The notes below the pieces were generated by a model, which did not search any database, had not been told where the DNA came from, and was given only the letters and a program-made list of their open reading frames with translations. Positions 7,904 to 16,210 of a stretch of 64,000 nt of DNA are shown one piece after another. This DNA is from Ancylobacter radicis (GTDB taxonomy: Bacteria; Pseudomonadota; Alphaproteobacteria; Rhizobiales; Xanthobacteraceae), in the NCBI RefSeq assembly GCF_018449475.1, contig NZ_JAHCQH010000017.1, positions 62,001 to 126,000 on the forward strand, in the 5' to 3' direction. The translations under genes and the position numbers were made by a program. The stretch's first letter is position 1. The number at the start of each line of letters is the position of its first letter.

Positions 7904-9724
7904 TCAGGTGATGTCGGGAATCGCGACATCGCAGACCCGCAGATTGACCTGCGTGCGGCCCTGCCAGCTATCAAGTTCCAGCATGCCGGCGACATGGACG
8001 GTCTGGCCGCGCGCGGCGAGCAGCGCCTGCCCCAGCGGGGTGTTCACCGCGCGGAAGGCGACACCAGACAGAACCGTGCCGTCCGAGCTTCGCAAGCGCA
8101 GGCGCACCTGTTCGGAATTGCCGGGCTCGGCATAGACCAGACGATGCGCCGGGAAGGCGAAGATCGGTTGCGGATTGCCGGCACCATAGGGACCGGCCCG
8201 CTCGATCAGTTCGACCAGTTCCGGCGTCGCCCCGGCGGCCGAGAGCGCGCCGTCGATCACCGTCTCGTCGACGCCCCTCGCCTCCTCGACCGCGCCGGAA
8301 AGCACCTCGTCGAGATAGGCCCTGAGATCGCCGAGCCGCTCGCGGGCGATGGTCAGCCCGGCCGCCATGGCGTGGCCGCCGCCCTTGACCAGCAGCCCGC
8401 GATCGACCGCGCCGCGTACCGCACGCCCGACATCGACGCCGGGAATGGAGCGCGCCGAGCCGGACCCCATCGGCCCGGTGAAGGCGATGGCAAAGGCCGG
8501 ACGGCCGAACTTCTCCTTCAGCCGGGCAGCCACCAGCCCGACCACGCCGGGATGCCAGCCCTCACCCGAGGACAGGATCACCGTGCCCTCCCCGGCAAGG
8601 CCGAGCGAGGCCTCCGCCTCGGCTTCCGCCTGCGCGACGATGGCCCGCTCGACCTGCTGGCGCTCGGTGTTCAGCCGGTCAAGCTCGGAGGCGATCACCG
8701 CCGCTTCGATAGGGTCGCGGGCGAGCAGCAGCTTGGTGCCGAGCGCGGCATCGCCGATGCGCCCGCCGGCATTGATGCGCGGCCCCAGCAGGAAGCCGAG
8801 ATGCCACGCCTTGGGCGGACCGGACAGCCGCGCCGCGTCCATCAGCGCCGTCAGCCCCGGCCGCAGGCGCTGGCGCAGCACGATCAGCCCCTTGGTGACG
8901 AAGGCGCGGTTGAGGCCGGTGAGCGGCACCACATCCGCCACCGTGCCGAGCGCCACGATGTCGAGAAAGGACAGCAGGTCGGGGGCCGGTCGGGCATCGG
9001 TCCAGAAGCCGCGCTGCCGCAATTCGCGCACCAGCCCGACAGCGGTGACGAAGACGAGGCCGACGGCGCAGAGATGGCCGAGGCCGGAGAGGTCATCGGC
9101 CCGGTTCGGGTTCACCAGCGCGGTGACTTCCGGCAGGCTCTCGCCGGCCTGGTGATGGTCGATTACCACCACGTCCATGCCGAGTTCGCGGGCGCGGGCG
9201 AAGGGCTCGAAGCTCATCGTGCCGCAATCGACCGTCACCAGCAGCCGGGCGCCCTGCGCCGCCAGCCCTTCGATGGCAGGGATATTGGGGCCATAGCCTT
9301 CGAAGATGCGGTCGGGAATGTAGAAGGCGGGGTCGAGACCGCCGGCCCTGAGCACCTCGACCAGCAGCGCGGTCGAGGTGGCGCCATCGACATCATAGTC
9401 GCCGAACACCGCGACCGGCTCGCCCTTCTCCACCGCATCGGCGAGGCGGGCGACGGCGGGCGCCATGTCGGTCAGCGTATCCGGGTCGGGCAGCAGCCGG
9501 CGCACCGTGGGGTCGAGATAGGCCTCGACCTCGTCGATGGCGACGCCGCGCCCGGCCAGCACGCGGGCAAGGATTTCCGGCACGCCCTGGCGCTGGACGA
9601 TGGCAAGCGTCACCTGCGCGCCGCGCGCGTCGAGCCGCTCGCGCCAGAAACGGCCGCAGGCGGAGTGCTTCACGCCAAGGAAGGGACGCGGGGCCGGGGC
9701 GGCTGTGGGAAGGGTCAGACTCAT
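7904..9724 (-). CDS. recJ: Single-stranded-DNA-specific exonuclease RecJ
   Basis: The 606-residue protein has the DHH phosphoesterase motifs in order: GDYDVDGATS (108-117), VTVDCG, and VIDHH (188-191). The DHHA1 part has PRINAGGRIGDA and the KGGGHAMAAG glycine-histidine loop, and a C-terminal OB-fold-like domain follows. RecJ degrades single-stranded DNA 5' to 3' in recombination and mismatch repair. The ATG at 9724 was chosen because homology starts soon after it; the 38 codons upstream have random Arg/Pro-rich composition. In many relatives recJ follows glpX directly, but here four genes separate them. Confidence 0.96.
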   Translation of the reverse strand: MSLTLPTAAPAPRPFLGVKHSACGRFWRERLDARGAQVTLAIVQRQGVPEILARVLAGRGVAIDEVEAYLDPTVRRLLPDPDTLTDMAPAVARLADAVEKGEPVAVFGDYDVDGATSTALLVEVLRAGGLDPAFYIPDRIFEGYGPNIPAIEGLAAQGARLLVTVDCGTMSFEPFARARELGMDVVVIDHHQAGESLPEVTALVNPNRADDLSGLGHLCAVGLVFVTAVGLVRELRQRGFWTDARPAPDLLSFLDIVALGTVADVVPLTGLNRAFVTKGLIVLRQRLRPGLTALMDAARLSGPPKAWHLGFLLGPRINAGGRIGDAALGTKLLLARDPIEAAVIASELDRLNTERQQVERAIVAQAEAEAEASLGLAGEGTVILSSGEGWHPGVVGLVAARLKEKFGRPAFAIAFTGPMGSGSARSIPGVDVGRAVRGAVDRGLLVKGGGHAMAAGLTIARERLGDLRAYLDEVLSGAVEEARGVDETVIDGALSAAGATPELVELIERAGPYGAGNPQPIFAFPAHRLVYAEPGNSEQVRLRLRSSDGTVLSGVAFRAVNTPLGQALLAARGQTVHVAGMLELDSWQGRTQVNLRVCDVAIPDIT

Positions 9725-9897
9725 GAAGCGAGGATAAGCCCTAACTTGGCGGGCGCGTCGAGGGGGCGGAACGGCCGGCGGGCGCTGCCGGACGCGGAGG
9801 GTCATGAACATGTCGTGCGATTGTGGCCGCAGCGACATGGAGGACGGTCAGGAAAGGCGATCTCGGCTCACCCGATCCTCACGACAGGAGACCCGTC

Positions 9898-11265
9898 ATG
9901 TCGCTGCGTTCCTCGCTGCTCGCCAGTGCCGCTGTCGCGCTGTTGGCGCTTGCCACCGCCGGCACCGCCGCCCGCGCCGACCAGACCTATCCGGCGACGC
10001 TCGCCGGCCATGCCGCGCTGCCGGCCGAAACCTTCATCGAGATGCCGGCCGACGCGCCGGCAGACCTCAAGACCTCCGGCAAGTTCACCACCGGTACCCG
10101 TGTCGAGGTGCTGGGCTCGGTGATGGGCAAGTCGGCCGGGCGCCCGACGGGCGTCTCGGTGCCGTTCAAGGGCCAGCCGGTTCAGGGCCATTCGGGCATC
10201 AAGGTGATGCCGGACGGCTCGTTCTGGATCATCACCGACAATGGCTTCGGCTCGAAGGCCAACAGCCCCGACGCGGCGCTGTTCCTGCGCCATTACACGG
10301 TCGACTGGGCGGCGGGCGCGTTCCAGCCGGTCGAGACCATCTTCCTCACCGATCCCGACAAGAAGGTGCCGTTCCGCATCGTCCATGAGGGCACGGACAA
10401 GCGTTACCTGACCGGCGCCGATTTCGACATTGAGAGCTTCCAGATCATCGGCAACGATCTGTGGATCGGCGAGGAATTCGGTCCCTTCCTGATCAAGGCG
10501 GATCTCACCGGCAAGGTGCAGCAGGTGTTCGAGACGGTGGCCGGCGAGACGCCGGTCCGCTCGCCCGACAGCCCGTCCGTCACCTCCCCCGCCGCGCCGA
10601 ACGCGCCGACCGCCTTCAATCTGCGCCGCTCCAAGGGCTATGAGGGCATGGCCGCCTCCAAGGACGGCAAGTTCCTCTACGCCCTGCTCGAAGGCCCGCT
10701 CTGGGACGCTGACAAGAAGGACTGGCAGAAGACCGCGGACGGCAAGGAATTCCTGCCGATCCTCGAATTCGACGTCGCGGGCGGCAAATGGACCGGCCGG
10801 ATGTGGCAGTACGTTCTCGAGCAGAACGGCAACGCCATCGGCGACTTCAACATGATCGACGGCACCACCGGCCTGATCATCGAGCGCGACAATGGCGAAG
10901 GCACCAAGGACAAGGCCTGCGCCGAGGGCACGAAGGGCCCGGACTGCTTCCACGATCTCGCCAAGTTCAAGCGCATCTACAAGATCGAGCTGACCGACGC
11001 CAATGCCGGCCAGCCGGTGCGCAAGATCGGCCATATCGACCTGATGAACATCGCCGACCCGAACAAGGTCGCCCGCAAGCCGCTGAATGACGGCGTGCTG
11101 ACCTTCCCCTTCTTCACCATCGAGAATGTCGATGTGGTCGACGCCACGCATATCGTGGTCGGCAACGACAACAACCTGCCCTTCTCCTCCTCGCGGGACC
11201 CGGCGAAGGCGGACGACAACGAGCTGATCCTGCTCGACGTGGGCGATTTCCTGAAGGCGAAGTGA
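9898..11265 (+). CDS. Secreted esterase-like/phytase-like protein (PF13449 type)
   Basis: The 455-residue protein has a signal peptide (about 1-25, ending GTAARAD). The body has beta-propeller-like blocks: VMPDGSFWIITDNGFGSK near 105, DLWIGEEFGPFLIK near 190, EGMAASKDGKFLYALLEG near 250, and a C-terminal IENVDVVDATHIVVGNDNN. These match the 'esterase-like activity of phytase' family. The natural substrate is not known from sequence; phosphate-ester hydrolysis is the family-level suggestion. A GACAGGAG ribosome site lies just before the ATG. It runs divergently from recJ and convergently with the EamA gene. Confidence 0.87.
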   Translation: MSLRSSLLASAAVALLALATAGTAARADQTYPATLAGHAALPAETFIEMPADAPADLKTSGKFTTGTRVEVLGSVMGKSAGRPTGVSVPFKGQPVQGHSGIKVMPDGSFWIITDNGFGSKANSPDAALFLRHYTVDWAAGAFQPVETIFLTDPDKKVPFRIVHEGTDKRYLTGADFDIESFQIIGNDLWIGEEFGPFLIKADLTGKVQQVFETVAGETPVRSPDSPSVTSPAAPNAPTAFNLRRSKGYEGMAASKDGKFLYALLEGPLWDADKKDWQKTADGKEFLPILEFDVAGGKWTGRMWQYVLEQNGNAIGDFNMIDGTTGLIIERDNGEGTKDKACAEGTKGPDCFHDLAKFKRIYKIELTDANAGQPVRKIGHIDLMNIADPNKVARKPLNDGVLTFPFFTIENVDVVDATHIVVGNDNNLPFSSSRDPAKADDNELILLDVGDFLKAK

Positions 11266-11299
11266 GCTTCGGGTGAACTGAGCCTCGCGACATCGGGGG

Positions 11300-11319
11300 C
11301 CGGGGCGGCGACGCCCCGG
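11300..11319. terminator. GC-rich hairpin between convergent genes
   Basis: CCGGGGCG, loop GCGA, CGCCCCGG is a perfect 8-bp stem between the ends of the phytase-like and EamA genes. There is no T-run, so it may stabilise both transcripts or help terminate them. Confidence 0.5.
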
Positions 11320-11322
11320 TCC

Positions 11323-12192
11323 TCACGCCGTGTCCGGCAGGGTCGGCGGCGCGGCCGGCTTGCGCAGGATGAGCGCGACGCCGACCACCATCACCAGCGC
11401 CCCCAACAGCTTCACCGGCGAGGGCTCGTCGCCGATCAGCACGATGCCGAACAGCACGGTGAGCAGCGGGTTGAGCATCGAATAGGGCACAACCTCATTC
11501 ACCGAATGGCGCTGCAGCAGCCAGTACCAGATGCCGTAGGCGAGGATGGACGAGCCGATGGCGCTGTAGATCACCGCCATCCAGCCATGCAGGCCGGCCG
11601 TCTCGATCATGCCCCAGCGATCCACCTCGAAGAACCATGAGGCGAGGAACAGCTGCGGCACGGAGAACAGCGAGGACCAGCCCATCATCGTCATCGGCGA
11701 GACACCGGGCAGCCGGTTGACGATGAGATTGGTCACCGCCCAGCCGGTCGCGCTGGCCACCAGCAGGCCAAGACCCAGCGGGCTCGGCAGGGTCGGGCCG
11801 GCGGCGAGGATGAGGATGCCGGCCAGCGAAATGGCGAGCCCGGCGCTGCGCAGGCGGCCCAGCGGTTCCTTCAGCAGCAGACAGGCCAGCACCGTCGCGA
11901 TCGGCGCCCCGAGCTGGATCACCACGGCGCTGGTGCCGGCCTCCGCATGTTCGAGCGCGGCGAACAGCAGGCCGAAATGCACCGTGCCGAAGGTGAAGGA
12001 CACCAGGATGATGCCCGGAAGCTGCGCGCGGCTCACACGGGTAAAGGGCACCACCAGCACTGAAACCACGACGAATCGCAGCGCCGTGGTCAGCAGCGGC
12101 GGGATCTCCGCCACACCGAGCTTGATGACGATCATGTTCAGCGCCCAGACACCGACGACGGCGAGGGCAAGCAGCTTGTCGCGAAGGGGCAT
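11323..12192 (-). CDS. EamA/DMT-superfamily permease
   Basis: The 289-residue protein is almost entirely hydrophobic, with about ten predicted membrane helices in two five-helix repeats. Typical EamA features are LLALAVVGVWALNMIVIKLG at the start, a VVIQLGAPIATVLACLLLKE segment in the first repeat, and YSMLNPLLTVLFGIVLIGDEP in the second. This is a drug/metabolite exporter type inner-membrane protein; substrate unknown. The ATG at 12192 puts the first helix directly at the N-terminus. Upstream codons in the same frame are Arg-rich and unlike the family. Confidence 0.92.
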   Translation of the reverse strand: MPLRDKLLALAVVGVWALNMIVIKLGVAEIPPLLTTALRFVVVSVLVVPFTRVSRAQLPGIILVSFTFGTVHFGLLFAALEHAEAGTSAVVIQLGAPIATVLACLLLKEPLGRLRSAGLAISLAGILILAAGPTLPSPLGLGLLVASATGWAVTNLIVNRLPGVSPMTMMGWSSLFSVPQLFLASWFFEVDRWGMIETAGLHGWMAVIYSAIGSSILAYGIWYWLLQRHSVNEVVPYSMLNPLLTVLFGIVLIGDEPSPVKLLGALVMVVGVALILRKPAAPPTLPDTA

Positions 12193-12401
12193 GAAGCGGA
12201 GCACTGGCGAGGCGAGGAAGAGGCGGCCCCGGGCGGAAACCGACCACCGGCGAGAGCGAGTCCGGCCAGCGCGACGCTGATAACCCCAGCAGGCGACAAA
12301 GCAAAGGCGGCGATCGCCATGCCTGCCCCGCGCCTTCCTCATGATGAGCCGCGGCGCCCTGCCCTCTTGCGACAGGAGGCGAGCGCATTAAGGTGCGCGC
12401 C

Positions 12402-13097
12402 ATGCTCGATCTCTCGCTTCTCGGCCGCCTTTCCTTTCAGCACGCCGCCCCTTTCAAGCCGCCGCTGCCGCCCGGCCGGCATGATCTCGGCCTGTTCGAC
12501 ACGCGCGACTATGTGCTGATCGTGCCGGAGGGCATCGACGCCGCCCGCCCGACGCCCCTGATGTGCCTGTTCCATGGTGGTGGTGGCAGCGCGGAGAAAA
12601 TCCTGCCGATCATGCGCCGCCATGCGGAGGAGCGGGGTTTCCTGCTGCTGGTACCGCAATCGCTGTTTCCGACCTGGGACATCGTCATCGCCGGCAATGG
12701 GCCGGACCGCGAGCGGCTCGATATCGGGCTGGCCGAGGTGGCCTCCCGCTTCACGCTGGATCCCACCCATGTCGCCTTTGCCGGCCATTCGGATGGTGGC
12801 AGCTATTCGCTCTCGAACGGGCTCAGCAATGGGCAGATCGTGACCCACATCCTCGCTTTCTCAGCCGGCTTCATGACGGTGCTGGCGCAAGAGGGCTCGC
12901 CCAAGGTGTTCATCGCGCACGGGCAGCAGGACACGCAGACGCCGATCGACACGGCCGGCCGCTCGCATGCCGCGACGCTGCGTCATGCCGGCTATGAACT
13001 CACCTATGTCGAGCATGGCGGGCCACACGCCTCGCAGCCGGCCATGGTCCGGCTCGGGGTGGATTACTTCCTGAAGGACCTCACGCGGCCGGCGTGA
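12402..13097 (+). CDS. Alpha/beta hydrolase (carboxylesterase/PHB-depolymerase-like)
   Basis: The 231-residue cytoplasmic-type hydrolase has an oxyanion region LFHGGGG. The nucleophile elbow is G-H-S-D-G, and SPKVFIAHGQQDTQTPID supplies a likely acid residue. HGGPHASQPA near the C-terminus supplies the catalytic histidine. The fold resembles dienelactone hydrolase and phospholipase/carboxylesterase families; substrate unknown. The ATG at 12402 has AAGG 6-9 nt upstream; a GTG at 12393 is the alternative start. No signal peptide is seen, so an extracellular polymer-degrading role is unlikely. Confidence 0.85.
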   Translation: MLDLSLLGRLSFQHAAPFKPPLPPGRHDLGLFDTRDYVLIVPEGIDAARPTPLMCLFHGGGGSAEKILPIMRRHAEERGFLLLVPQSLFPTWDIVIAGNGPDRERLDIGLAEVASRFTLDPTHVAFAGHSDGGSYSLSNGLSNGQIVTHILAFSAGFMTVLAQEGSPKVFIAHGQQDTQTPIDTAGRSHAATLRHAGYELTYVEHGGPHASQPAMVRLGVDYFLKDLTRPA

Positions 13098-13214
13098 GCG
13101 GTCCGGCGTCGTCGCCCCGCTAGCGGGCTCCTGGGGTGGGCTTGGGTCGATCTTGGGCCGGACCCTTGGACCGGCGGGCCTGACGAGGATTACCTAACGG
13201 CACGCCAGAAACAA

Positions 13215-13239
13215 AAAGGCCGGCACGAGGCCGGCCTTT
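13215..13239 (-). terminator. Rho-independent terminator of the 13264-13605 gene
   Basis: On the minus strand, AAAGGCCGGC and GCCGGCCTTT form a 10-bp stem with a 5-nt loop, followed by TTTTTGTTT. It lies 25 bp after the stop codon. Confidence 0.85.
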
Positions 13240-13263
13240 CCTGGCGATCGGTCGGGGACGCGA

Positions 13264-13605
13264 TCAGGCGACCTTCTTCACCGACTGGGCGATCTCGGCC
13301 ACTTCGGCATCGTACTTCGCGAGCAGGCTGGCGAAGGCATCGCCGCCGGCCTTGAGCGCCGACTTCACGTCGGACGTCCAGGTCGTGTTGCGCAGCGTGA
13401 AGGTCGTGGTCGCCGACGAACCGTACTTCGTCGACAGATGAGCATTGACCTTGAAGGGGATCGGCTCGGACGCCAGGTAGCTGGTCGTCGGGTGCTCCGT
13501 CACGAAAGCCGTGTAGGTCTCGGCGACCTCCTTGTAATTGCCGGCCGCGATCAGCGTATCGATCGTCTTGAGGAAGGCGGGGAGCTCGGAGTGAGAAGCG
13601 GGCAT
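13264..13605 (-). CDS. Small orphan protein, unrecognised
   Basis: The 113-residue protein starts at the ATG preceded by GAAGGGAACG. It has no signal peptide or membrane segment. The N-terminal part looks helical (LPAFLKTIDTLIAAGNYKEV), the middle is Thr/Ser-rich (TTTFTLRNTTWTSDVKS), and the C-terminus is a helix ending in KKVA. I do not recognise the family. A phasin-like or stress-related protein would fit the size and composition, but no motif supports it. It has its own terminator and a 216-bp upstream gap, so it is probably monocistronic. Confidence 0.7.
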   Translation of the reverse strand: MPASHSELPAFLKTIDTLIAAGNYKEVAETYTAFVTEHPTTSYLASEPIPFKVNAHLSTKYGSSATTTFTLRNTTWTSDVKSALKAGGDAFASLLAKYDAEVAEIAQSVKKVA

Positions 13606-13774
13606 GGGTCGTTCCCTTCGCAATTGGCGTTGCATTCTTGCGGAATGCTGGTCGGCGATGGCCTTGGTATACAGCACACCGGACCGCTTCCATAGCCCGA
13701 GGTAAGCCCAAGCCGGCGATCCCGCAACCCTCCTCACACGCCGCCGGCATGGCCGGAGGGTGGGTTAAACGCAA

Positions 13775-13796
13775 CAGGGCGCCCTGCGGCGCCCTG
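13775..13796 (-). terminator. Terminator hairpin after glpX
   Basis: CAGGGCGCC, loop of 4, GGCGCCCTG is a perfect 9-bp stem. On the minus strand it is followed by TTGCGTTT, 26 bp after the glpX stop. Confidence 0.7.
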
Positions 13797-13821
13797 CTCC
13801 ATCGCGAATATGTCCCGGCGC

Positions 13822-14820
13822 TCAGTCGAGATGGAACTTGGAGAGGTCGCGGTGCTCGGCCTCGATCCAGCGGACGGTGCCGGAGGCGGAGCGCATGACG
13901 ACGGTATGGGTCTTCACCACGCCCCGCTCATATTTCACGCCCTTGAGCAGATTGCCGGTGGTCACACCGGTGGCCGCGATCAGGCAGTCGCCACGCACCA
14001 TGTCGGTGATGGTGTAGATCTTCTTCGGGTCGGCAATGCCCATCTTCTTGGCGCGCTCGCGCTTTTCCTCGGTGTCGAGGATGAGGCGCGTATACATTTC
14101 GCCGCCGATGCAGCGCAGCGCCGCAGCCGCCAGCACGCCTTCCGGCGCGCCGCCCGTGCCGAGATAGATGTCGACACCGGTCTCGTCCGGGTTGGTGGTG
14201 TGGATGACGCCGGCCACGTCACCATCGGTGATGAGCTGCACGGCAGCGCCGGTCTTGCGCACCGCCTCGATCAGCGCCGCATGGCGGGGACGATCGAGGA
14301 TCAGCGCGGAAATCTCCGACGGCTTCACACCCTTGGCCTTGGCCAGAGAGTGGATGTTGTCCTCGGGCGAGCCGTCAATGTCGATCGTGCCCTTGGGATA
14401 GCCCGGCCCGATGGCGATCTTGTCCATGTAGACGTCGGGGGCGTAGAGCAGCGTGCCGCCTTCCGCCATCGCCATCACCGCGATCGAGCCGGGCATGTTC
14501 TTGGCGCAGAGCGTGGTGCCTTCCAGCGGATCGACGGCGATGTCGACGGCGGGGCCCTTCCCCGTGCCGAGTTCCTCACCGATGAACAGCATCGGCGCCT
14601 CGTCGCGCTCACCCTCGCCGATGACGATGCGGCCGGCGATCGGCAGGCGGTTCAGCTCGCGGCGCATGGCGTCCACCGCGGCCTTGTCCGCCGCCTTCTC
14701 GTCCCCACGCCCGCGCAGGCTGGCCGACGCCACCGCCGCACGCTCGGTGACGCGCACCAGTTCGAGCGTCAGGATGCGCTCGAGCGCCTGACCCGCCTTG
14801 ACCGTAATCTCTTCCGCCAT
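13822..14820 (-). CDS. glpX: Fructose-1,6-bisphosphatase class II (GlpX)
   Basis: The 332-residue protein has the class II signatures: GEGERDEAPMLFIGE near 68, the metal/phosphate motif VDPLEGTTLCAKN near 96, and YMDKIAIGPGYP. A C-terminal GGAPEGVLAAAALRCIGGEM follows. It hydrolyses fructose 1,6-bisphosphate (in autotrophs often sedoheptulose 1,7-bisphosphate too) in gluconeogenesis or the Calvin cycle. It lies 13 bp downstream of hom and is likely cotranscribed with it, a pairing conserved in Hyphomicrobiales. A terminator hairpin follows the stop. Confidence 0.97.
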   Translation of the reverse strand: MAEEITVKAGQALERILTLELVRVTERAAVASASLRGRGDEKAADKAAVDAMRRELNRLPIAGRIVIGEGERDEAPMLFIGEELGTGKGPAVDIAVDPLEGTTLCAKNMPGSIAVMAMAEGGTLLYAPDVYMDKIAIGPGYPKGTIDIDGSPEDNIHSLAKAKGVKPSEISALILDRPRHAALIEAVRKTGAAVQLITDGDVAGVIHTTNPDETGVDIYLGTGGAPEGVLAAAALRCIGGEMYTRLILDTEEKRERAKKMGIADPKKIYTITDMVRGDCLIAATGVTTGNLLKGVKYERGVVKTHTVVMRSASGTVRWIEAEHRDLSKFHLD

Positions 14821-14833
14821 CGTCCAGCCCCTC

Positions 14834-16153
14834 TTAGTCCTTTTCGATCCGAATCACCTGCGGCGGCAACGCGATCACGCCGTCGATCTCGATGGCGGCG
14901 ATCGCGCGGCGGACCGCGTCCTCGTTGGTGGCGTAGGTGATCAGCACCACGGGTGCCGGGTCCTCCGCGCTTTCCGCACGATCGCCCCCGTGAGGCCGAC
15001 CGCGGCGGTGCTGCATTATGGACTCGAGCGAAATATTCTGCTCGGCCATATGACGGGCAATGGCTGCCGCCGTTCCGGGCCGGTCCACCGCCGCCAGGCG
15101 GATATAATACCCTCCTTCATGACGCTGGATTGCCGCCTTGCCGGCCGGACGCAGCGTTTCCGCGCGCCAGCCAAAGGGTGTGCCCGACGAGCCACTGGCG
15201 AGATCGCAGATATCGCCGACCACGGCCGAGGCGGTGGCATCGCTGCCCGCACCGGGACCCACCAGGGTCAGCGCCACCGCATCGCCATCAATGGCGACGG
15301 CGTTGGTGACGCCGGAGACCTGGGCGATCGGCCAATGTTTGGGAACCATGGTCGGGTGCACACGCAGCTCGACCGTGCTTTCCGTGCGCGCCGCGACACC
15401 GAGCAGCTTGATGCGATAGCCAAGCTCATCGGCGGCCTCCAGATCGGCCAGCGTGATGGAGCGGATGCCCTCGACATGGATGGCATCGGGGTCCGGCTGC
15501 ACGCCGAAGGCCAGCGCGGCGAGCAGCGAGAGCTTGTGCGCGGTGTCGAAGCCATCGACGTCAAAGGTGGGATCGGCTTCGGCATAGCCGAGCTTCTGCG
15601 CCTGATCGAGGCAGGATTCGAAGGACAGGCCCTCGTCGCGCATCCGGGTCAGGATGTAGTTGCAGGTGCCGTTGAGAATACCGGAGACGCGGGCGATGCG
15701 GTTGCCGAGCAGCGCCTCGCGCAGCGTTTTGATGACCGGAATGCCGCCAGCGACCGCCGCCTCGAAACGGATGCCGACGCCCTTGGCCTCAGCCGCGCTG
15801 GCCAGCGTCACACCATGATGGGCGAGCAGCGCCTTGTTGGCCGTGACGACGGTGTGGCCGGCCGCGATGGCGACCTCGACCGCCGCTTTCGCGACGCCTT
15901 CATGACCACCGATCAGTTCGACGAAAACGTCGATCTCCGGATCGCCCGCGAGCGCCACCGCATCGTCGAACCAGCGCAGACCGGAAAGGTCGCAATCGCG
16001 ATTGCGGGATGGGTCGCGGGCGCTGACGGCGACAACCTCGACGGCCCGACCCGTGCGGGCGGCGATCTCATCCTTGCGACGCGCCAGCATGCGCACCACG
16101 CCCGCGCCGACCGTCCCGAGGCCGGCGATGCCAATTTTCAGCGGCGGCGCCAT
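14834..16153 (-). CDS. hom: Homoserine dehydrogenase with C-terminal ACT domain
   Basis: The 439-residue protein has an N-terminal NAD(P) site (GIAGLGTVGAGVVRML, 8-23), ANKALLAHHG near 105, and the substrate motif NGTCNYILTRM near 161. A C-terminal ACT domain (about 355-435; RLAAVDRPGTAAAIARHM) makes end-product feedback, usually by threonine, likely. It reduces aspartate semialdehyde to homoserine for threonine and methionine synthesis. It lies 57 bp downstream of an aminotransferase gene and immediately upstream of glpX. Confidence 0.97.
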   Translation of the reverse strand: MAPPLKIGIAGLGTVGAGVVRMLARRKDEIAARTGRAVEVVAVSARDPSRNRDCDLSGLRWFDDAVALAGDPEIDVFVELIGGHEGVAKAAVEVAIAAGHTVVTANKALLAHHGVTLASAAEAKGVGIRFEAAVAGGIPVIKTLREALLGNRIARVSGILNGTCNYILTRMRDEGLSFESCLDQAQKLGYAEADPTFDVDGFDTAHKLSLLAALAFGVQPDPDAIHVEGIRSITLADLEAADELGYRIKLLGVAARTESTVELRVHPTMVPKHWPIAQVSGVTNAVAIDGDAVALTLVGPGAGSDATASAVVGDICDLASGSSGTPFGWRAETLRPAGKAAIQRHEGGYYIRLAAVDRPGTAAAIARHMAEQNISLESIMQHRRGRPHGGDRAESAEDPAPVVLITYATNEDAVRRAIAAIEIDGVIALPPQVIRIEKD

Positions 16154-16210
16154 AATGTGTCCGAACTCAACAGAAGACCAGAAAGCGGCGCCGCCCGGGA
16201 GGACCGAGCG

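Noticed and set aside
7862-10123. 753-codon open frame antisense to recJ
   Set aside because: Composition is Arg/Gln/Gly-rich without domain motifs; recJ on the other strand has all DHH motifs.
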